DNA of 64,000 nucleotides from Massilia sp. UMI-21 (GCA_015277795.1 CP063848.1:3534001-3598000), one strand, 5' to 3'; shown: positions 34,089 to 43,120, counted from the stretch's first letter. A program made the numbers and translations. The notes: a model not told the origin generated them from the letters alone.

Positions 34089-35756
34089 TCAGCTACGCTT
34101 GAGGCTGGTGACCCGCATCTCGTCGCGCGGCTCCATCATGTCGATGACGCGGCAGTCGCCGCACATGCGCAAGCGGTCGAGGTGGCCGCTGAAGGCCGGG
34201 TGCGAGGCCAGGCGGCCGAGCATGTTCTCGACCATCTGCAGGGTGCCGAAGGGCTTGTCGCAGCGGATGCAGTGGAAGGGCCGGGACTCGTTGAGCACCA
34301 CCGCCTGGCCGCGCGTCTCGGCGAAGGACAGGCGCGGCGCCAGGCTGATGGCGTTCTCCGGGCAGGTGCTGGCGCACAGGCCGCACTGGACGCAGTTCTT
34401 CTCGATGAAGCGCAGCAGCGGCGCACCCTGCCCGTCCTGCAGCGCGCCCGCCGGGCAGGCACCGACGCAGGACATGCACAGGCTGCAGGCGCCGCGGTTC
34501 ACCTCGACCGCGCCGAACGGAGCGCCCGGCGGCAGCGTCACCGCCTCCGGCTTGAGCGGCGCATGGCGGTGCAGGTGCTCGAGCGCGTAGTCGAGCGTGT
34601 TGCGCTTGTCGTTCGCCAGGTGGAACACGGCCGGCTCGGATGGCACCCGGCCGCGCGGCGCGTGGCGCAGGGCCACGGCCAGCTCTTCGGGCGCGCCGGC
34701 CTGCAGCAACTGGAAATGCGGGCCGTCATAACCGAGGCCATCGAGCACCGCTTGCCCGATCGTCATCTGCTGGTCGAGGGCGGCGAGGTACTGGGGCGCT
34801 TCGTTGCCGGTCGTCAGGATCGCGATGCCGGCTGCCCCGTAGGCCACCGCGCCGAACCAGACGTCGATGCCGGTCGAGGCGGTGTGCTGCAACGCCAGCG
34901 GAATCACCCGGCCGGGAACCGCGTCGCCCAGCGCAGCCAGCAGCTCCGCGCCATGCTCGGGATCGTGCAGCAGGAACACCGGGTCTTCGCCGCCCGCTTC
35001 GCGGTAGCAACGCAGGGCCGCCTGCATGCGCTTGCCGGTGAGCGCGGCCGGCGGGAAGGCGTAGCTGATGGCGCCGGTCGGGCAGACCGTGGAGCAGGCG
35101 CCGCAACCGGCGCACAGGTAGGGGTTGACCTTGATCCGGTCGCCGTCGTCGGCGATCGCCTGGGCCGAGCAGATCTCGATGCAGGCGCTGCAGCCTTTCT
35201 GGCCGTTGCGGCCGTGGGCGCAGCTGCGCTCCTTGTAGGCGAAATACTTGGGCTTTTCGAAGTCGCCGACCATGTCGAGCATGGCCTCGCCCGCGGCGAG
35301 GCGGGCCGCTTCCCCGTCGCCGGGCGCGTAGTAGCCGTGCGGGCGCTGGTGGCTGGGGATCAGGCGGCTCGGACAGAGGTCGAGCACCAGGTCGAAGCGG
35401 CCCTGTCCGACCGCCTGGCCGGGCGCCTGCCAGCGCGCCTCGAAGGCGCCCAGCCAGCCGGCGACCGCCACGGTGCGGGCCTGGTGCACCGGATACGGGC
35501 GCAGCGGGAACTCGTCCTGGCTGTCGAGCAGCAGGACGGTGACCGGCAGCACGCCTGCGATCCGGTCGGCCAATGGCAGGGCGTGCGCGGCCGAGCCGAC
35601 CACCAGGCTGCGGCCGGCCGAGCGGTAATCCACCGTGACGGCGGGCTCGAACACCGGAATGGCGTCGGCGGCCTGGATCGCGGCGCGCCGGGCCTGCGCG
35701 TCGCGGCCTTCCCGTACCGGATCGATCGGCGGATTGTCGGTAAAGCGGATGTTCAT
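34089..35756 (-). CDS. Multi-cluster 4Fe-4S ferredoxin-type protein of the formate dehydrogenase operon
   Basis: 555 residues. The cluster-binding motifs are CSACIEICSAQAI, CAGCGACSTVCPTGAI, CSLCMSCVGACPAGAL and CVQCGLCASTCPENAI, plus a C-terminal CxxC pair (CIRC) and CGDC. An N-terminal Rossmann-like part has no obvious nucleotide loop. No signal peptide or membrane segment, so it is cytoplasmic. Homologues occur at the end of DUF3305/DUF3306 formate dehydrogenase operons in beta- and gammaproteobacteria; a role in electron supply for maturation of the enzyme is plausible but unproven. Its start overlaps the stop of the DUF3306 gene by an ATGA. Last gene of the operon. Confidence 0.88.
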   Translation of the reverse strand: MNIRFTDNPPIDPVREGRDAQARRAAIQAADAIPVFEPAVTVDYRSAGRSLVVGSAAHALPLADRIAGVLPVTVLLLDSQDEFPLRPYPVHQARTVAVAGWLGAFEARWQAPGQAVGQGRFDLVLDLCPSRLIPSHQRPHGYYAPGDGEAARLAAGEAMLDMVGDFEKPKYFAYKERSCAHGRNGQKGCSACIEICSAQAIADDGDRIKVNPYLCAGCGACSTVCPTGAISYAFPPAALTGKRMQAALRCYREAGGEDPVFLLHDPEHGAELLAALGDAVPGRVIPLALQHTASTGIDVWFGAVAYGAAGIAILTTGNEAPQYLAALDQQMTIGQAVLDGLGYDGPHFQLLQAGAPEELAVALRHAPRGRVPSEPAVFHLANDKRNTLDYALEHLHRHAPLKPEAVTLPPGAPFGAVEVNRGACSLCMSCVGACPAGALQDGQGAPLLRFIEKNCVQCGLCASTCPENAISLAPRLSFAETRGQAVVLNESRPFHCIRCDKPFGTLQMVENMLGRLASHPAFSGHLDRLRMCGDCRVIDMMEPRDEMRVTSLKRS

Positions 35757-36325
35757 GCGTTCCCTTGTTGTGTGGACGTCGGTATCGTGTAGTGTTCCTG
35801 CTCCTGCTCCTGCTCCTGCTCCGGTCCGGCTTGCGGCCCCGGCGCATCTTCCAGCGCCAGCGCGTCGGCCGGCCCGGCCTCGGCCTCCTGCCGGTCGCCC
35901 AGCAGCCGGTCCAGGACGCCTGGCGCATGCTTGAGCGAAGCCAGCATGTCCGGCGTGAGCGGCGAGGCCTGGTTGTAGTCGCGCATGTAGATGTCGAGAC
36001 CGTCGATCGCATTGAAATGCGGATCGCTGAACAGTTTCTTGAGTGCCAGACGCTGCACCGACTTGTCGACACCCCTTGCCACGAAGGCGGAGAAATCGGC
36101 GTCCGGGGTGAGCCGGGCGACGTCTTCCAGCGTCGGCAAGGGTGGCTGCGGCGGCGGCGCGCCGTCCTGACGGCGAGCGTCAGGCGGTTCGGGCTGCAGG
36201 GCGGGTGCAGGGGCGGCGGCAGGGGCATGGAGCGGCGCGGTCACCGGCTCGGCGTCGCCGCCGCTCGACTTCAGCCGCGACCAGCGCCGCAAGAATCCTT
36301 CATTCGGCATCGCGTCTCCAGTCAT
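35753..36325 (-). CDS. DUF3306 domain protein
   Basis: 190 residues from ATG 36325, which overlaps the stop of the DUF3305 gene; a start at 36310 (MPNEGF) is an alternative. The start GFLRRWSRLK and the later DADFSAFVARGVDKSVQRLALKKLFSDPHFNAIDGLDIYMRDY are the family signature. The middle is Pro/Ala-rich, and the C-terminus ends in an EQEQEQEQE run coded by a 6-bp microsatellite. No signal peptide. DUF3306 genes always seem to travel with DUF3305 and formate dehydrogenase; a maturation role is inferred. Confidence 0.88.
   Translation of the reverse strand: MTGDAMPNEGFLRRWSRLKSSGGDAEPVTAPLHAPAAAPAPALQPEPPDARRQDGAPPPQPPLPTLEDVARLTPDADFSAFVARGVDKSVQRLALKKLFSDPHFNAIDGLDIYMRDYNQASPLTPDMLASLKHAPGVLDRLLGDRQEAEAGPADALALEDAPGPQAGPEQEQEQEQEHYTIPTSTQQGNA
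35796..35819. repeat. 6-bp microsatellite, four units of TCCTGC
   Basis: Four perfect hexamers inside the DUF3306 gene encode the Glu-Gln run near its C-terminus. Unit changes keep the reading frame. Confidence 0.8.
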
Positions 36326-36768
36326 CCGTGCTCGCGGCCCCGGCGCGACCGCGGTTTCGGCTGGTAGTGCTCGCGCAGGTAGCCGGCTACCCAGGCATAG
36401 ATTTCTGCCGGCATCGCGACGCCATCGGCCTGCTCGCCGGAATCGAACATGCGGGTGCCCTCCACGTAGCTGACCGAGGCGCGCACCGGCATGGCCCTGC
36501 CCTCTTCCATGCGCCACAGCACGAATACCTTCGATTCGGGCGCCATGCAGTTTTCGTAGTAGCCGTCGTTCTCGTCGGTGTAGAGCTCGAGCTCGAGGCC
36601 GGAGACCAGGTAATAGTCGCGCTCGGAACTCGTGCTGAGCACCTGCATGCGCGGCAGTTCGCCGCGGTCGGGCACCACGCCGACCGCCTCCCAGGCTTCG
36701 TCGGCCCAAGGGTGCGCAAGGCTGCGGCGCTGCATGATCACCGCGATCGGCAGGCTTCCCATTTTCAT
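36322..36768 (-). CDS. DUF3305 domain protein
   Basis: 148 residues. Family features: an N-terminal strand then MQRRSLAHPWADEAWEAVGV, ELELYTDENDGYYENCMAPESKVFVLWRME and PAEIYAWVAGYLREHYQPKPR. No signal peptide; soluble. It is translationally linked on both sides (its start overlaps the stop of the preceding periplasmic-protein gene and its stop overlaps the DUF3306 start), so stoichiometric production is likely. A formate dehydrogenase assembly function is inferred from constant genomic association only. Confidence 0.88.
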   Translation of the reverse strand: MKMGSLPIAVIMQRRSLAHPWADEAWEAVGVVPDRGELPRMQVLSTSSERDYYLVSGLELELYTDENDGYYENCMAPESKVFVLWRMEEGRAMPVRASVSYVEGTRMFDSGEQADGVAMPAEIYAWVAGYLREHYQPKPRSRRGREHG

Positions 36769-37448
36769 TGCTTGTTCGCCGTCTCGGGACTGTGCTCTTT
36801 TTGAACCGCCGGGGCGGTCCCTCTTGGCAGCGACGGCGTCTGGCGTGTCTTGACGTCTTCGCTGGGCGGCGCGGTGCCCAGCTTCTCGCTCTTGATGGGC
36901 GTCCTGGCCGCGTTCAGCGCCTGCGGGCTGCGCGGCGCGGCGCCGGTGGCCGGCGCGGTGGCGGCGCCCCCGGCCGCATGGGCCGGCGCGGCGGCCGGCA
37001 TGCCGGCTCCCGGCGGCGTCACGCCCGGCGGCACCATGCCTGCGTCGGCGGCATCGCGGACCGCGCCGGGTGGCAAGTCGCCCAAGGCGGTCGCCGGCGG
37101 CAGGGCCGCGGTCGCCGGTGGCGGCTGGATGCGCCAGCCTTTGGCGGCCGCCTGTGAGCGCCAGCGGTCGGACAGCCGGTCCATCGCCGCCGCCAGCTGC
37201 TCTTTTTCCTTGGCCGCCTTGGCGTCGGCCGCGGCCTTCTTGGCGGCGGCCTCCTGCTGGGCCGGGGTCAGCTGCGCTTGCTGCCGGGCTTGCTCGACAG
37301 TCTGCGTTGGCTGCGGCTGCTGCAGCGCTTGTGTCTGCTGTGTCTGCTGTGTCTGCTGTGTCTGCTGTGGCTGCTGCTGTGCGGCCCAGCTCGCGCCGGA
37401 CAGCAGCCAGGCCGCCAGCAAGCAGCGCGATGCGCGTAATGTGTTCAT
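36765..37448 (-). CDS. Exported Gln/Ala-rich protein of the formate dehydrogenase operon
   Basis: 227 residues. A signal peptide ends about residue 23 (LLSGASWAAQ). Residues 24-55 are a Gln-Thr-Pro low-complexity run (QQTQQTQQTQ) made by a 9-bp microsatellite. Residues about 60-95 form a charged Ala/Lys/Glu helix, likely a coiled coil, and the rest is Pro/Ala-rich with no cysteines. I recognise no domain. It lies between the lipoprotein gene and DUF3305, overlapping both by ATGA. The predicted location is the periplasm, where the formate dehydrogenase active site faces. Confidence 0.7.
   Translation of the reverse strand: MNTLRASRCLLAAWLLSGASWAAQQQPQQTQQTQQTQQTQALQQPQPTQTVEQARQQAQLTPAQQEAAAKKAAADAKAAKEKEQLAAAMDRLSDRWRSQAAAKGWRIQPPPATAALPPATALGDLPPGAVRDAADAGMVPPGVTPPGAGMPAAAPAHAAGGAATAPATGAAPRSPQALNAARTPIKSEKLGTAPPSEDVKTRQTPSLPRGTAPAVQKEHSPETANKQ
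37330..37374. repeat. 9-bp tandem repeat, four perfect TGTGTCTGC units plus one variant
   Basis: Perfect units at 37330-37365 and a TGTGGCTGC variant at 37366-37374, within the exported Gln-rich gene. The unit is three codons, so copy-number change alters the length of the QQT run without frameshift. Confidence 0.85.
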
Positions 37449-37915
37449 TGCTTGCCCAAGTCTTTCCCCGCTGCCGGCGGATTCGGCGCGACGTTGGTCG
37501 CGGATGGCGCCTCGGCTTCTCCCGGCGCGGGCCGCGCCGGCTTGCCGTAGTCCGGCATCTGCCCCTGGGTGCCGGGCTGGACGCCGGTCGGATTGCTCAC
37601 GCCGCGCGCCGGTCCCTGGCCGGTTTCGCGGGTACTGCCGCCGACCTCCGCCCCTGCGGTATTGCCGCCGGAACCGCCCGCGATACCCGGCGTGCCACCG
37701 GCATAGACGGCGTCGGTGGTCGGCCTGGCGGTCTGGGCGAGGATCGTGCCGCTGGTCGCGCCGCCCGCCGTGACCTGGCCGGGATACTTGGTCTGGACGA
37801 TGCCGTCGACGCGTTGCTCGCGGCCGCGGTCGCAGCCTGAGACCAGCGCAGCCGACAGCAGCATCAGGAGCACGGGCGCCAGCGGCAAGCCGCTTGCGGG
37901 TGTGGATGGTGTCAT
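37445..37915 (-). CDS. Lipoprotein of the formate dehydrogenase operon
   Basis: 156 residues. The signal peptide carries a lipobox (LVSGC, Cys about 28), followed by Asp, which could favour retention at the inner membrane. The mature part (DRGREQRVDGIVQTKYPGQVTAGG onward) is Gly/Pro/Thr-rich, low in structure and without cysteines or known motifs. It starts 15 bp after the cytochrome b subunit gene and overlaps the next gene by ATGA. Function unknown; I infer a scaffold or envelope role linked to the dehydrogenase. Confidence 0.72.
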   Translation of the reverse strand: MTPSTPASGLPLAPVLLMLLSAALVSGCDRGREQRVDGIVQTKYPGQVTAGGATSGTILAQTARPTTDAVYAGGTPGIAGGSGGNTAGAEVGGSTRETGQGPARGVSNPTGVQPGTQGQMPDYGKPARPAPGEAEAPSATNVAPNPPAAGKDLGKQ

Positions 37916-37930
37916 GACATTCCTCGCTGT

Positions 37931-39070
37931 TCAGTGGGCCGGTCCCGGGCGCGGCGCCGGGCCGCGCGGCACGCCGCCGTCCGGCTGCGTGCCCGGGGCC
38001 GTCCCGTTCTTGACCTGTTCGTACCAGATTCCATGGTGGGCCTGGGCCCAGGATTCGTCGACCGTGCCTTCACGCATGGCCTGGTAGGCGCCCGGGGTGC
38101 CCCAGGTGCCGATGTAGATGTGTCCCATGGCGGCGGCTATGTAGAGCGTGGCGCCCGCCACGTGCAGGTAGTTGGCAATTTGCATGATGTAGCGGGTCTG
38201 GCCGAAATTGCCGAAGTCCAGCACCAGGCCGGTAATCGACATGACCAGGCCCAGCAAGGTCACGCCGAGCCAGAACCAGGCCTTCTCGCCCGCATTGAAG
38301 AACCCGGCCGGCACGTGCTTGTGCGACACCAGGCCGCCGCCCTGCTTGACCCACTGCCAGTCCTGGCGATTGAAGAAATTACGGCGCAAGAAGGTGATGA
38401 ACATCAGCACCGAGCAGACGATGAACAGCGGCCCGACGAAGTTGTGCAGGTATTTCGAGATGAGCGCCACCCACGAGAACACCGTATGCCCCATCCACGG
38501 CAGCATGATCGCTTTCCCGTACATGATGACGATGCCGGTGATGGCCAGCGCGATGAAGCTGTAGGCCGTGGCCCAGTGCACCTGGCGCTCCCAGGCGCTG
38601 AAGCGTTTGATCCGTCGTCCCGTGGCCGGCTCTTCGCGGGCCGGGCCGATGGCGCGGTAGAACACGAAGATCAGGAGCGGCACCGCCAGCAGGATGATGC
38701 CGGCGATGGTCGCGATCGGTCCGTTGCGCAGGTGGCGCCAGGTATTGCCGCCGCGCTGCAGGATGACGTTCAGCTCGCCCTTTGCACCGTAGTCGCCGAG
38801 ATAGTTGCGGTCCATGTGCACCCGGCCGGAGGCGGCGTCGAGCAAGCCTGGTTCGGGCACCACGGAATCGTGCTCGATCTGCATGACCGTCTGCTCTTCG
38901 GCATACGCGGGCTTGGCCTTCTCGTTCGGTACCCCGGCCGAGGCCGGCGACATCATCGCTAGCGCGAACGCCAGCAGCGCCAGCAGCGCCGGCAGAAGCG
39001 GCAAAAGCGGCAGCCGGGACAGCAGCGGCCGTGCCGGTACGGCGCGCAGGGCGGACAGATTGGCTCGCAT
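37931..39070 (-). CDS. fdhC: Formate dehydrogenase gamma subunit (cytochrome b556)
   Basis: 379 residues. Takes electrons from the FeS subunit through two b hemes to quinone in the inner membrane. An N-terminal signal/anchor and a periplasmic stretch (about 45-115) precede TM1 (NGPIATIAGIILLAVPLLIFVFY). Then come the FdnI-like membrane core RFSAWERQVHWATAYSFIALAITGIVIMYG (heme His in QVHW), KYLHNFVGPLFIVCSVLMFITF, WFWLGVTLLGLVMSITGLVLD and NYLHVAGATLYIAAAMGHIYIG with further His ligands. The extended N-terminus is usual for operons of this type. A short Pro-rich tail ends the protein. Symbol by role; naming varies among species. Confidence 0.92.
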   Translation of the reverse strand: MRANLSALRAVPARPLLSRLPLLPLLPALLALLAFALAMMSPASAGVPNEKAKPAYAEEQTVMQIEHDSVVPEPGLLDAASGRVHMDRNYLGDYGAKGELNVILQRGGNTWRHLRNGPIATIAGIILLAVPLLIFVFYRAIGPAREEPATGRRIKRFSAWERQVHWATAYSFIALAITGIVIMYGKAIMLPWMGHTVFSWVALISKYLHNFVGPLFIVCSVLMFITFLRRNFFNRQDWQWVKQGGGLVSHKHVPAGFFNAGEKAWFWLGVTLLGLVMSITGLVLDFGNFGQTRYIMQIANYLHVAGATLYIAAAMGHIYIGTWGTPGAYQAMREGTVDESWAQAHHGIWYEQVKNGTAPGTQPDGGVPRGPAPRPGPAH

Positions 39071-39080
39071 GCTCGGCTCC

Positions 39081-39296
39081 TCAGGGGTTGGCGCGGTTGT
39101 ACTCGTTCTGCTTCAGGCCGCGGTTCAGGATGCTGGCCGACCAGGCCAGCCGGTCACCGTGGAAGCGCGTCTGGTAGTGGCGGTCGTCCGGCTTGCCGGC
39201 GTACTCGCCGTGCAGCCAGCCGGGGAACTGGTCGACCTCGAGGCAGCCGCTCAGCGCCAGCGGCAGCGCGAGGACCAGGTAGCGTAGCTTGTTCAT
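39081..39296 (-). CDS. Small lipoprotein between fdh beta and gamma genes
   Basis: 71 residues from ATG 39296, overlapping the stop of the beta-subunit gene. A signal peptide with lipobox LALSGC puts the lipidated Cys at residue 18. The mature part contains FPGWLHGEYAGKPDDRHYQTRFHGDRLAWSASILNRG, with many aromatic and His residues. It ends 10 bp before the gamma gene. The overlap and position argue strongly that it is a real operon member and perhaps an accessory subunit of the periplasmic dehydrogenase. I recognise no named family. Confidence 0.75.
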   Translation of the reverse strand: MNKLRYLVLALPLALSGCLEVDQFPGWLHGEYAGKPDDRHYQTRFHGDRLAWSASILNRGLKQNEYNRANP

Positions 39297-39976
39297 TGCG
39301 GGAACCTCCCCGGATCGTTCTGGGTGTCGCCCAGCAGCTGGTTTTCGCGCGGATAGTCGCCCTGGACCTTGATCTGGCCGCCGCGCTTGGGCCGGCCGTA
39401 GGCGATCTTCCAGCCCCATAGTTCCGGGCCATAGCCGCGGGTCTCGACCCGCTGGCGGTAGATGTCGGCGATCTGGTTGGCTTCGCCGCCCAGCAGGGCC
39501 TTGGTGCCGCACTGCTCGGCGCAGGCCGGCAGCTTGCCCTCGGCGATGCGGTTGCGGCCATACTTCTCGAATTCGGCCTGCGAGGTGTCCGGTTCCGGGC
39601 CGCCGGCGCAGAAGGTGCACTTGTCCATCTTGCCGCGGTGGTTGAAGACGCTGCTTTCCGGGAATTGCGGGGCGCCGAAGGGACAGGCGTAGAAGCAGTA
39701 GCCGCATCCGATGCACTGGTCCTTGCTGTGCAGGACGATGCCGTCCTCGGTGTGGTAGATGCAGTTGGTGGGACACACCGCCAGGCAGGGCGCGTCGGTG
39801 CAGTGCATGCAGGCCACCGACACCGAGCGCTCGCCGGGGATGCCGTCGTTGATCGTCACCACGCGGCGCCGGTTGATGCCCCACGCGAGCTCATGCTCGT
39901 TCTTGCAGGCCGTCACACAGCCGTTGCAATCGATACAGCGCTCTGTGTCGCAAATAAATTTCATCCTCGCCGCCAT
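39293..39976 (-). CDS. fdhB: Formate dehydrogenase beta subunit (4Fe-4S)
   Basis: 227 residues from ATG 39976, with a strong GAGGAGG site; an upstream ATG at 40003 is less likely. Four cluster motifs are seen: CIDCNGCVTACKNEH, CMHCTDAPCLAVCPTNCI, CIGCGYCFYACPFGAPQFP and CTFCAG...CAEQC. This resembles FdnH/FdhB but lacks the C-terminal membrane helix of FdnH, like FDH3-type enzymes. No signal of its own, so it would be exported bound to the Tat-bearing catalytic subunit. It transfers electrons to the cytochrome b subunit. The next gene overlaps its stop. Confidence 0.94.
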   Translation of the reverse strand: MAARMKFICDTERCIDCNGCVTACKNEHELAWGINRRRVVTINDGIPGERSVSVACMHCTDAPCLAVCPTNCIYHTEDGIVLHSKDQCIGCGYCFYACPFGAPQFPESSVFNHRGKMDKCTFCAGGPEPDTSQAEFEKYGRNRIAEGKLPACAEQCGTKALLGGEANQIADIYRQRVETRGYGPELWGWKIAYGRPKRGGQIKVQGDYPRENQLLGDTQNDPGRFPQ

Positions 39977-40015
39977 CACTGCCTCCTCTGCTCTGCGGTT
40001 CACGTTCCGGTTGCG

Positions 40016-42838
40016 CTAGGCGCGCAGCACCCGGCACAGCGATACTTTGGTTTCCTGCATCATCGTCACGGTGTCGTAGCCGTAGGTCCAGCCCGTGTTG
40101 CAGGCTTCGCCGCGCACGGTCGGCGCGGCGCCTTCCGGATAGTGGCGCTCCAGGTCCTCGCCCATCCACCAGCCGCCGAAGTGGAAAGGCATCCACACCA
40201 GTCCGATCGGCACCCTTTCGGTGACCATCGCCATCATCTTCAGGCGCGCCCCGGTCGGGGTCTCGACCCACACATACTCGCCGGTAAGGGCGCCGATCTG
40301 GGCCGCATCGCGCGGATTGAGCTCGATGAACATGTTCTGCTGGAGCTCGGCCAGCCAGGGATTGGAGCGGGTCTCCTCGCCGCCGCCTTCGTACTCGACC
40401 AGGCGACCGGAGGTCATGATCAGGGGGAATTCCTTGGAGTAGTCGACCGCCTGCACCGATTTGTACAAGGTCGGCAGGCGCCAGAAGTTGGCCTTGTCGT
40501 CGTAGGTCGGGTAGGTGGCGACCAGGTCGCGGCGCGGCGTCGCCAGCGGCTCGCGGTGGACCGGGATCGGATCGGGGAAGTTCCACACGTTGCAGCGCGC
40601 GCGGGCATTGCCGAAAGGTGCGCAGCCGTGCGCGATGACGACCCGGATGATGCCCCCGGACAGGTCGGTCTTCCAGTTCTTGCCCTCGGCCATCGCCTGC
40701 TCGGCCGGGGTGAGCTCCGCCCACCAGCCGAGCTTTTTCAGGAACACATGGTCGAATTCGGGGTAGCCGGTATCGAGCTGGCTGTCCTTGGTGGCGCTGC
40801 CGTCGGCCGCCAGCAGCGACTCGCCGTCGTGCTCGACGCCCCAGTTGGCGCGGAACGGCAGGCCGCCTTCGGCCACCGATTTGTTGGTGTCGTACAGGAT
40901 GGGCGTGCCCGGGTGCTTCATTTCCGGCGTGCCCCAGCACGGCCACGGCAGTCCGTAGTAGTCGCCCTTGCAGGGTCCATCGTCGGCCCGCATGGTGGTC
41001 GGGTTGAAGGTGTGCTTGTTCTCCATGTGCAGCTTGAGGCGCTCGGGCGAGCAGCCCGTGTAGCCGATGGTCCAGCACGAGCGGTTGATCTCGCGCAGGA
41101 CGTCCTCGATTACCGGCTCGTTCAGCACGACCTTGATGTTCTTGCACAGTTCGTTGTGGAAGCCCAGCTTCTTGGCGAACAGGTACATGATCTCGTGATC
41201 GGTCTTGCATTCGAACAGCGGCATGATGACGCGCTCGCGCCACTGAATGCTGCGGTTGGAGGCGGTGCAGGAACCCGAGGTCTCGAACTGGGAGGCGGCC
41301 GGCAGCAGGTAGACCCCGTCGGTGCGCCCGTGCATCGACGCGGTCATGCTCGGATAGGGGTCGATCACTACCAGCATGTCGAGCTTTTGCATGGCCGCCT
41401 TCATGTCCGGCAGGCGGGTCTGGCTGTTCGGCGCGTGGCCCCAGTAGAACACGGCCCGCAGGTTGCTCGGCTGGTCGACGTATTCCGGCTTCTCGTTGAC
41501 CGCGTCGAACCAGCGCGACACCGTGATGCCCGGCTTTTCCATCAGCTCCTTGGAGCCGAAGCGCGATTTGATCCATTCGTAGTCGACGCCCCAGACCGCG
41601 GCGAAGTGCTTCCAGGCGCCTTCGGCGATGCCGTAGTAGCCCGGCAGCGAGTCGCCGTTCGGACCGACGTCGGTGGCGCCCTGCACGTTGTCGTGGCCGC
41701 GGTAGATGTTGGCGCCGCCGCCCGGCTTGCCGATGTTACCAAGTGCTAATTGCAGGATGGACAGGGCACGCACATTGGCGGTGCCGACGTGGTGCTGGGT
41801 GATGCCCATGCACCAGACCACCGACGAGGGCCGGTTGGTGGCAAGCATTTCGGCGGCGATGCGCACCGTGGCTTCGGGCACGCCGGTGACGTCCGAGACC
41901 TTGTCGGGCGTCCATTTGGCGACTTCCTTGCGCACGTCTTCCATGCCGTAGGTACGGTTCGCGATGAACTCCTTGTCTTCCCAGCCGTTCTGGAAGATAT
42001 GCCAGAGTATGCCCCACACCAGCGGAATGTCGGTGCCCGGCCGCACCCGCACGTAGTGGTGGGCGAAGCGCGCGGTGCGGGTGAAGCGCGGGTCGATGAC
42101 GATCATCTTCGCACCCAGTTCCTTGGCGTGCAGGAAGTGCAGCATCGAGATCGGATGCGCCTCGGCCGGGTTCGAACCGATGAACAGCACCGCCTTGCTG
42201 TGGTGCAGGTCATTGAACGAGTTGGTCATGGCCCCGTAACCGAAGGTCTGGGCCACGCCCGCCACCGTGGTCGAGTGGCAGATGCGCGCCTGGTGGTCGC
42301 AGTTGTTGGAGCCCCAGAATGCGGCCCACTTGCGCAGCAGGTAGGATTGTTCGTTGTTGTGCTTGGAGCTGCCGATCAACATCAGCGCGTCGGGCCCGGC
42401 GTTCTGGCGCAGTTCGATGAGCTTGTCGCCGATCTCGTTGATGGCCTGGTCCCAGGAAATGCGCTGATACTTGCCGTTGACCAGCTTCATCGGGTAGCGC
42501 AGGCGGTGCTCGCCGAAGGCGTGCTCGCGCACCGAGGCCCCTTTGGCGCAGTGCGCGCCCATGTTGATCGGCGAATCGAAGGCGGCTTCCTGGCGCACCC
42601 AGACGCCGTTGGCGACCACCGCGTCGACCGAGCAGCCCACCGAGCAGTGGCTGCAGATGGTGCGCTTGATCTCGGTGGGCACCGGGGCGCCGGGCACCTC
42701 CTGCTCGGCCCTGGCCGGTTCGATCACGTTCAGCGGCAGCTGACGGGCCAGGGCCCCGGCCCCGGCGGCAACGCCGGCCCCCACCAGGAAGCGGCGCCGT
42801 TTGAGTCCGCTGTCGCGGACGGATTTTACTAAGGACAT
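40016..42838 (-). CDS. fdhA: Formate dehydrogenase catalytic subunit (molybdopterin, Cys-type)
   Basis: 940 residues. A twin-arginine signal (GLKRRRFLVGAGVAAG, 11-26) targets the folded enzyme to the periplasm. The N-terminal 4Fe-4S ligands are Cys62, Cys65, Cys69 and Cys97. The residue that ligates Mo/W is Cys187 in DHQARICHSTTVAG, where E. coli FdnG has selenocysteine; His188 follows as in active formate dehydrogenases. The remaining bis-MGD domains include GSNPAEAHPISM, VVWCMGITQHHVGT, GGGANIYRGHDNVQGATDVG and a C-terminal LNPRDAAQIGALTGEYVWV. It catalyses formate to CO2. The gene follows fdhX by 30 bp and precedes fdhB by 39 bp. Confidence 0.96.
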   Translation of the reverse strand: MSLVKSVRDSGLKRRRFLVGAGVAAGAGALARQLPLNVIEPARAEQEVPGAPVPTEIKRTICSHCSVGCSVDAVVANGVWVRQEAAFDSPINMGAHCAKGASVREHAFGEHRLRYPMKLVNGKYQRISWDQAINEIGDKLIELRQNAGPDALMLIGSSKHNNEQSYLLRKWAAFWGSNNCDHQARICHSTTVAGVAQTFGYGAMTNSFNDLHHSKAVLFIGSNPAEAHPISMLHFLHAKELGAKMIVIDPRFTRTARFAHHYVRVRPGTDIPLVWGILWHIFQNGWEDKEFIANRTYGMEDVRKEVAKWTPDKVSDVTGVPEATVRIAAEMLATNRPSSVVWCMGITQHHVGTANVRALSILQLALGNIGKPGGGANIYRGHDNVQGATDVGPNGDSLPGYYGIAEGAWKHFAAVWGVDYEWIKSRFGSKELMEKPGITVSRWFDAVNEKPEYVDQPSNLRAVFYWGHAPNSQTRLPDMKAAMQKLDMLVVIDPYPSMTASMHGRTDGVYLLPAASQFETSGSCTASNRSIQWRERVIMPLFECKTDHEIMYLFAKKLGFHNELCKNIKVVLNEPVIEDVLREINRSCWTIGYTGCSPERLKLHMENKHTFNPTTMRADDGPCKGDYYGLPWPCWGTPEMKHPGTPILYDTNKSVAEGGLPFRANWGVEHDGESLLAADGSATKDSQLDTGYPEFDHVFLKKLGWWAELTPAEQAMAEGKNWKTDLSGGIIRVVIAHGCAPFGNARARCNVWNFPDPIPVHREPLATPRRDLVATYPTYDDKANFWRLPTLYKSVQAVDYSKEFPLIMTSGRLVEYEGGGEETRSNPWLAELQQNMFIELNPRDAAQIGALTGEYVWVETPTGARLKMMAMVTERVPIGLVWMPFHFGGWWMGEDLERHYPEGAAPTVRGEACNTGWTYGYDTVTMMQETKVSLCRVLRA

Positions 42839-42868
42839 GCTGGCTCTCCGGTTGCGCCCACGCTGGTG

Positions 42869-43120
42869 TCACCAGTAGGCGGCGGTCTCGTAGTAACGGC
42901 GAATGTGCGCGGTTTCGTGGTAGCCGCGCTTGACCGCGGGCGCCGCCGCCGCCGGCGCGGCCGGCGCTTCGTCCGCGCCGGCGCTGCCTGCCACCACGGC
43001 CAGTGCGCCCAGCGGCGCGGCCTTCAGGAAGTTGCGGCGGGTCGGGTCCGGCGCGCCGGGGCCGCTCCCTGCCGGCGTGCCGTCTTGCCCGGTTTCCTGT
43101 GCTTGCGGATGCTGTTCCAT
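42869..43120 (-). CDS. Small Tat-signal protein of formate dehydrogenase operons (FdhX-type)
   Basis: 83 residues. After a hydrophilic N-terminus comes a twin-arginine signal (DPTRRNFLKAAPLGALAVVAG, about 26-47 in total), then a short mature part ending KRGYHETAHIRRYYETAAYW. The HIRxYYxxAxxW ending is diagnostic of the small formate dehydrogenase region Tat protein that precedes fdhA in many proteobacteria. It may escort or stabilise the exported complex; this is inferred from conservation. Located directly upstream of fdhA. Confidence 0.88.
   Translation of the reverse strand: MEQHPQAQETGQDGTPAGSGPGAPDPTRRNFLKAAPLGALAVVAGSAGADEAPAAPAAAAPAVKRGYHETAHIRRYYETAAYW

Noticed and set aside
37330..37374. 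CRISPR-like array
   Set aside because: Short 9-bp units directly abut without spacers and lie in frame within a coding region.
42275..42285. Selenocysteine in formate dehydrogenase
   Set aside because: The ligand codon encodes Cys (Cys187), there is no in-frame TGA and no SECIS-like need.
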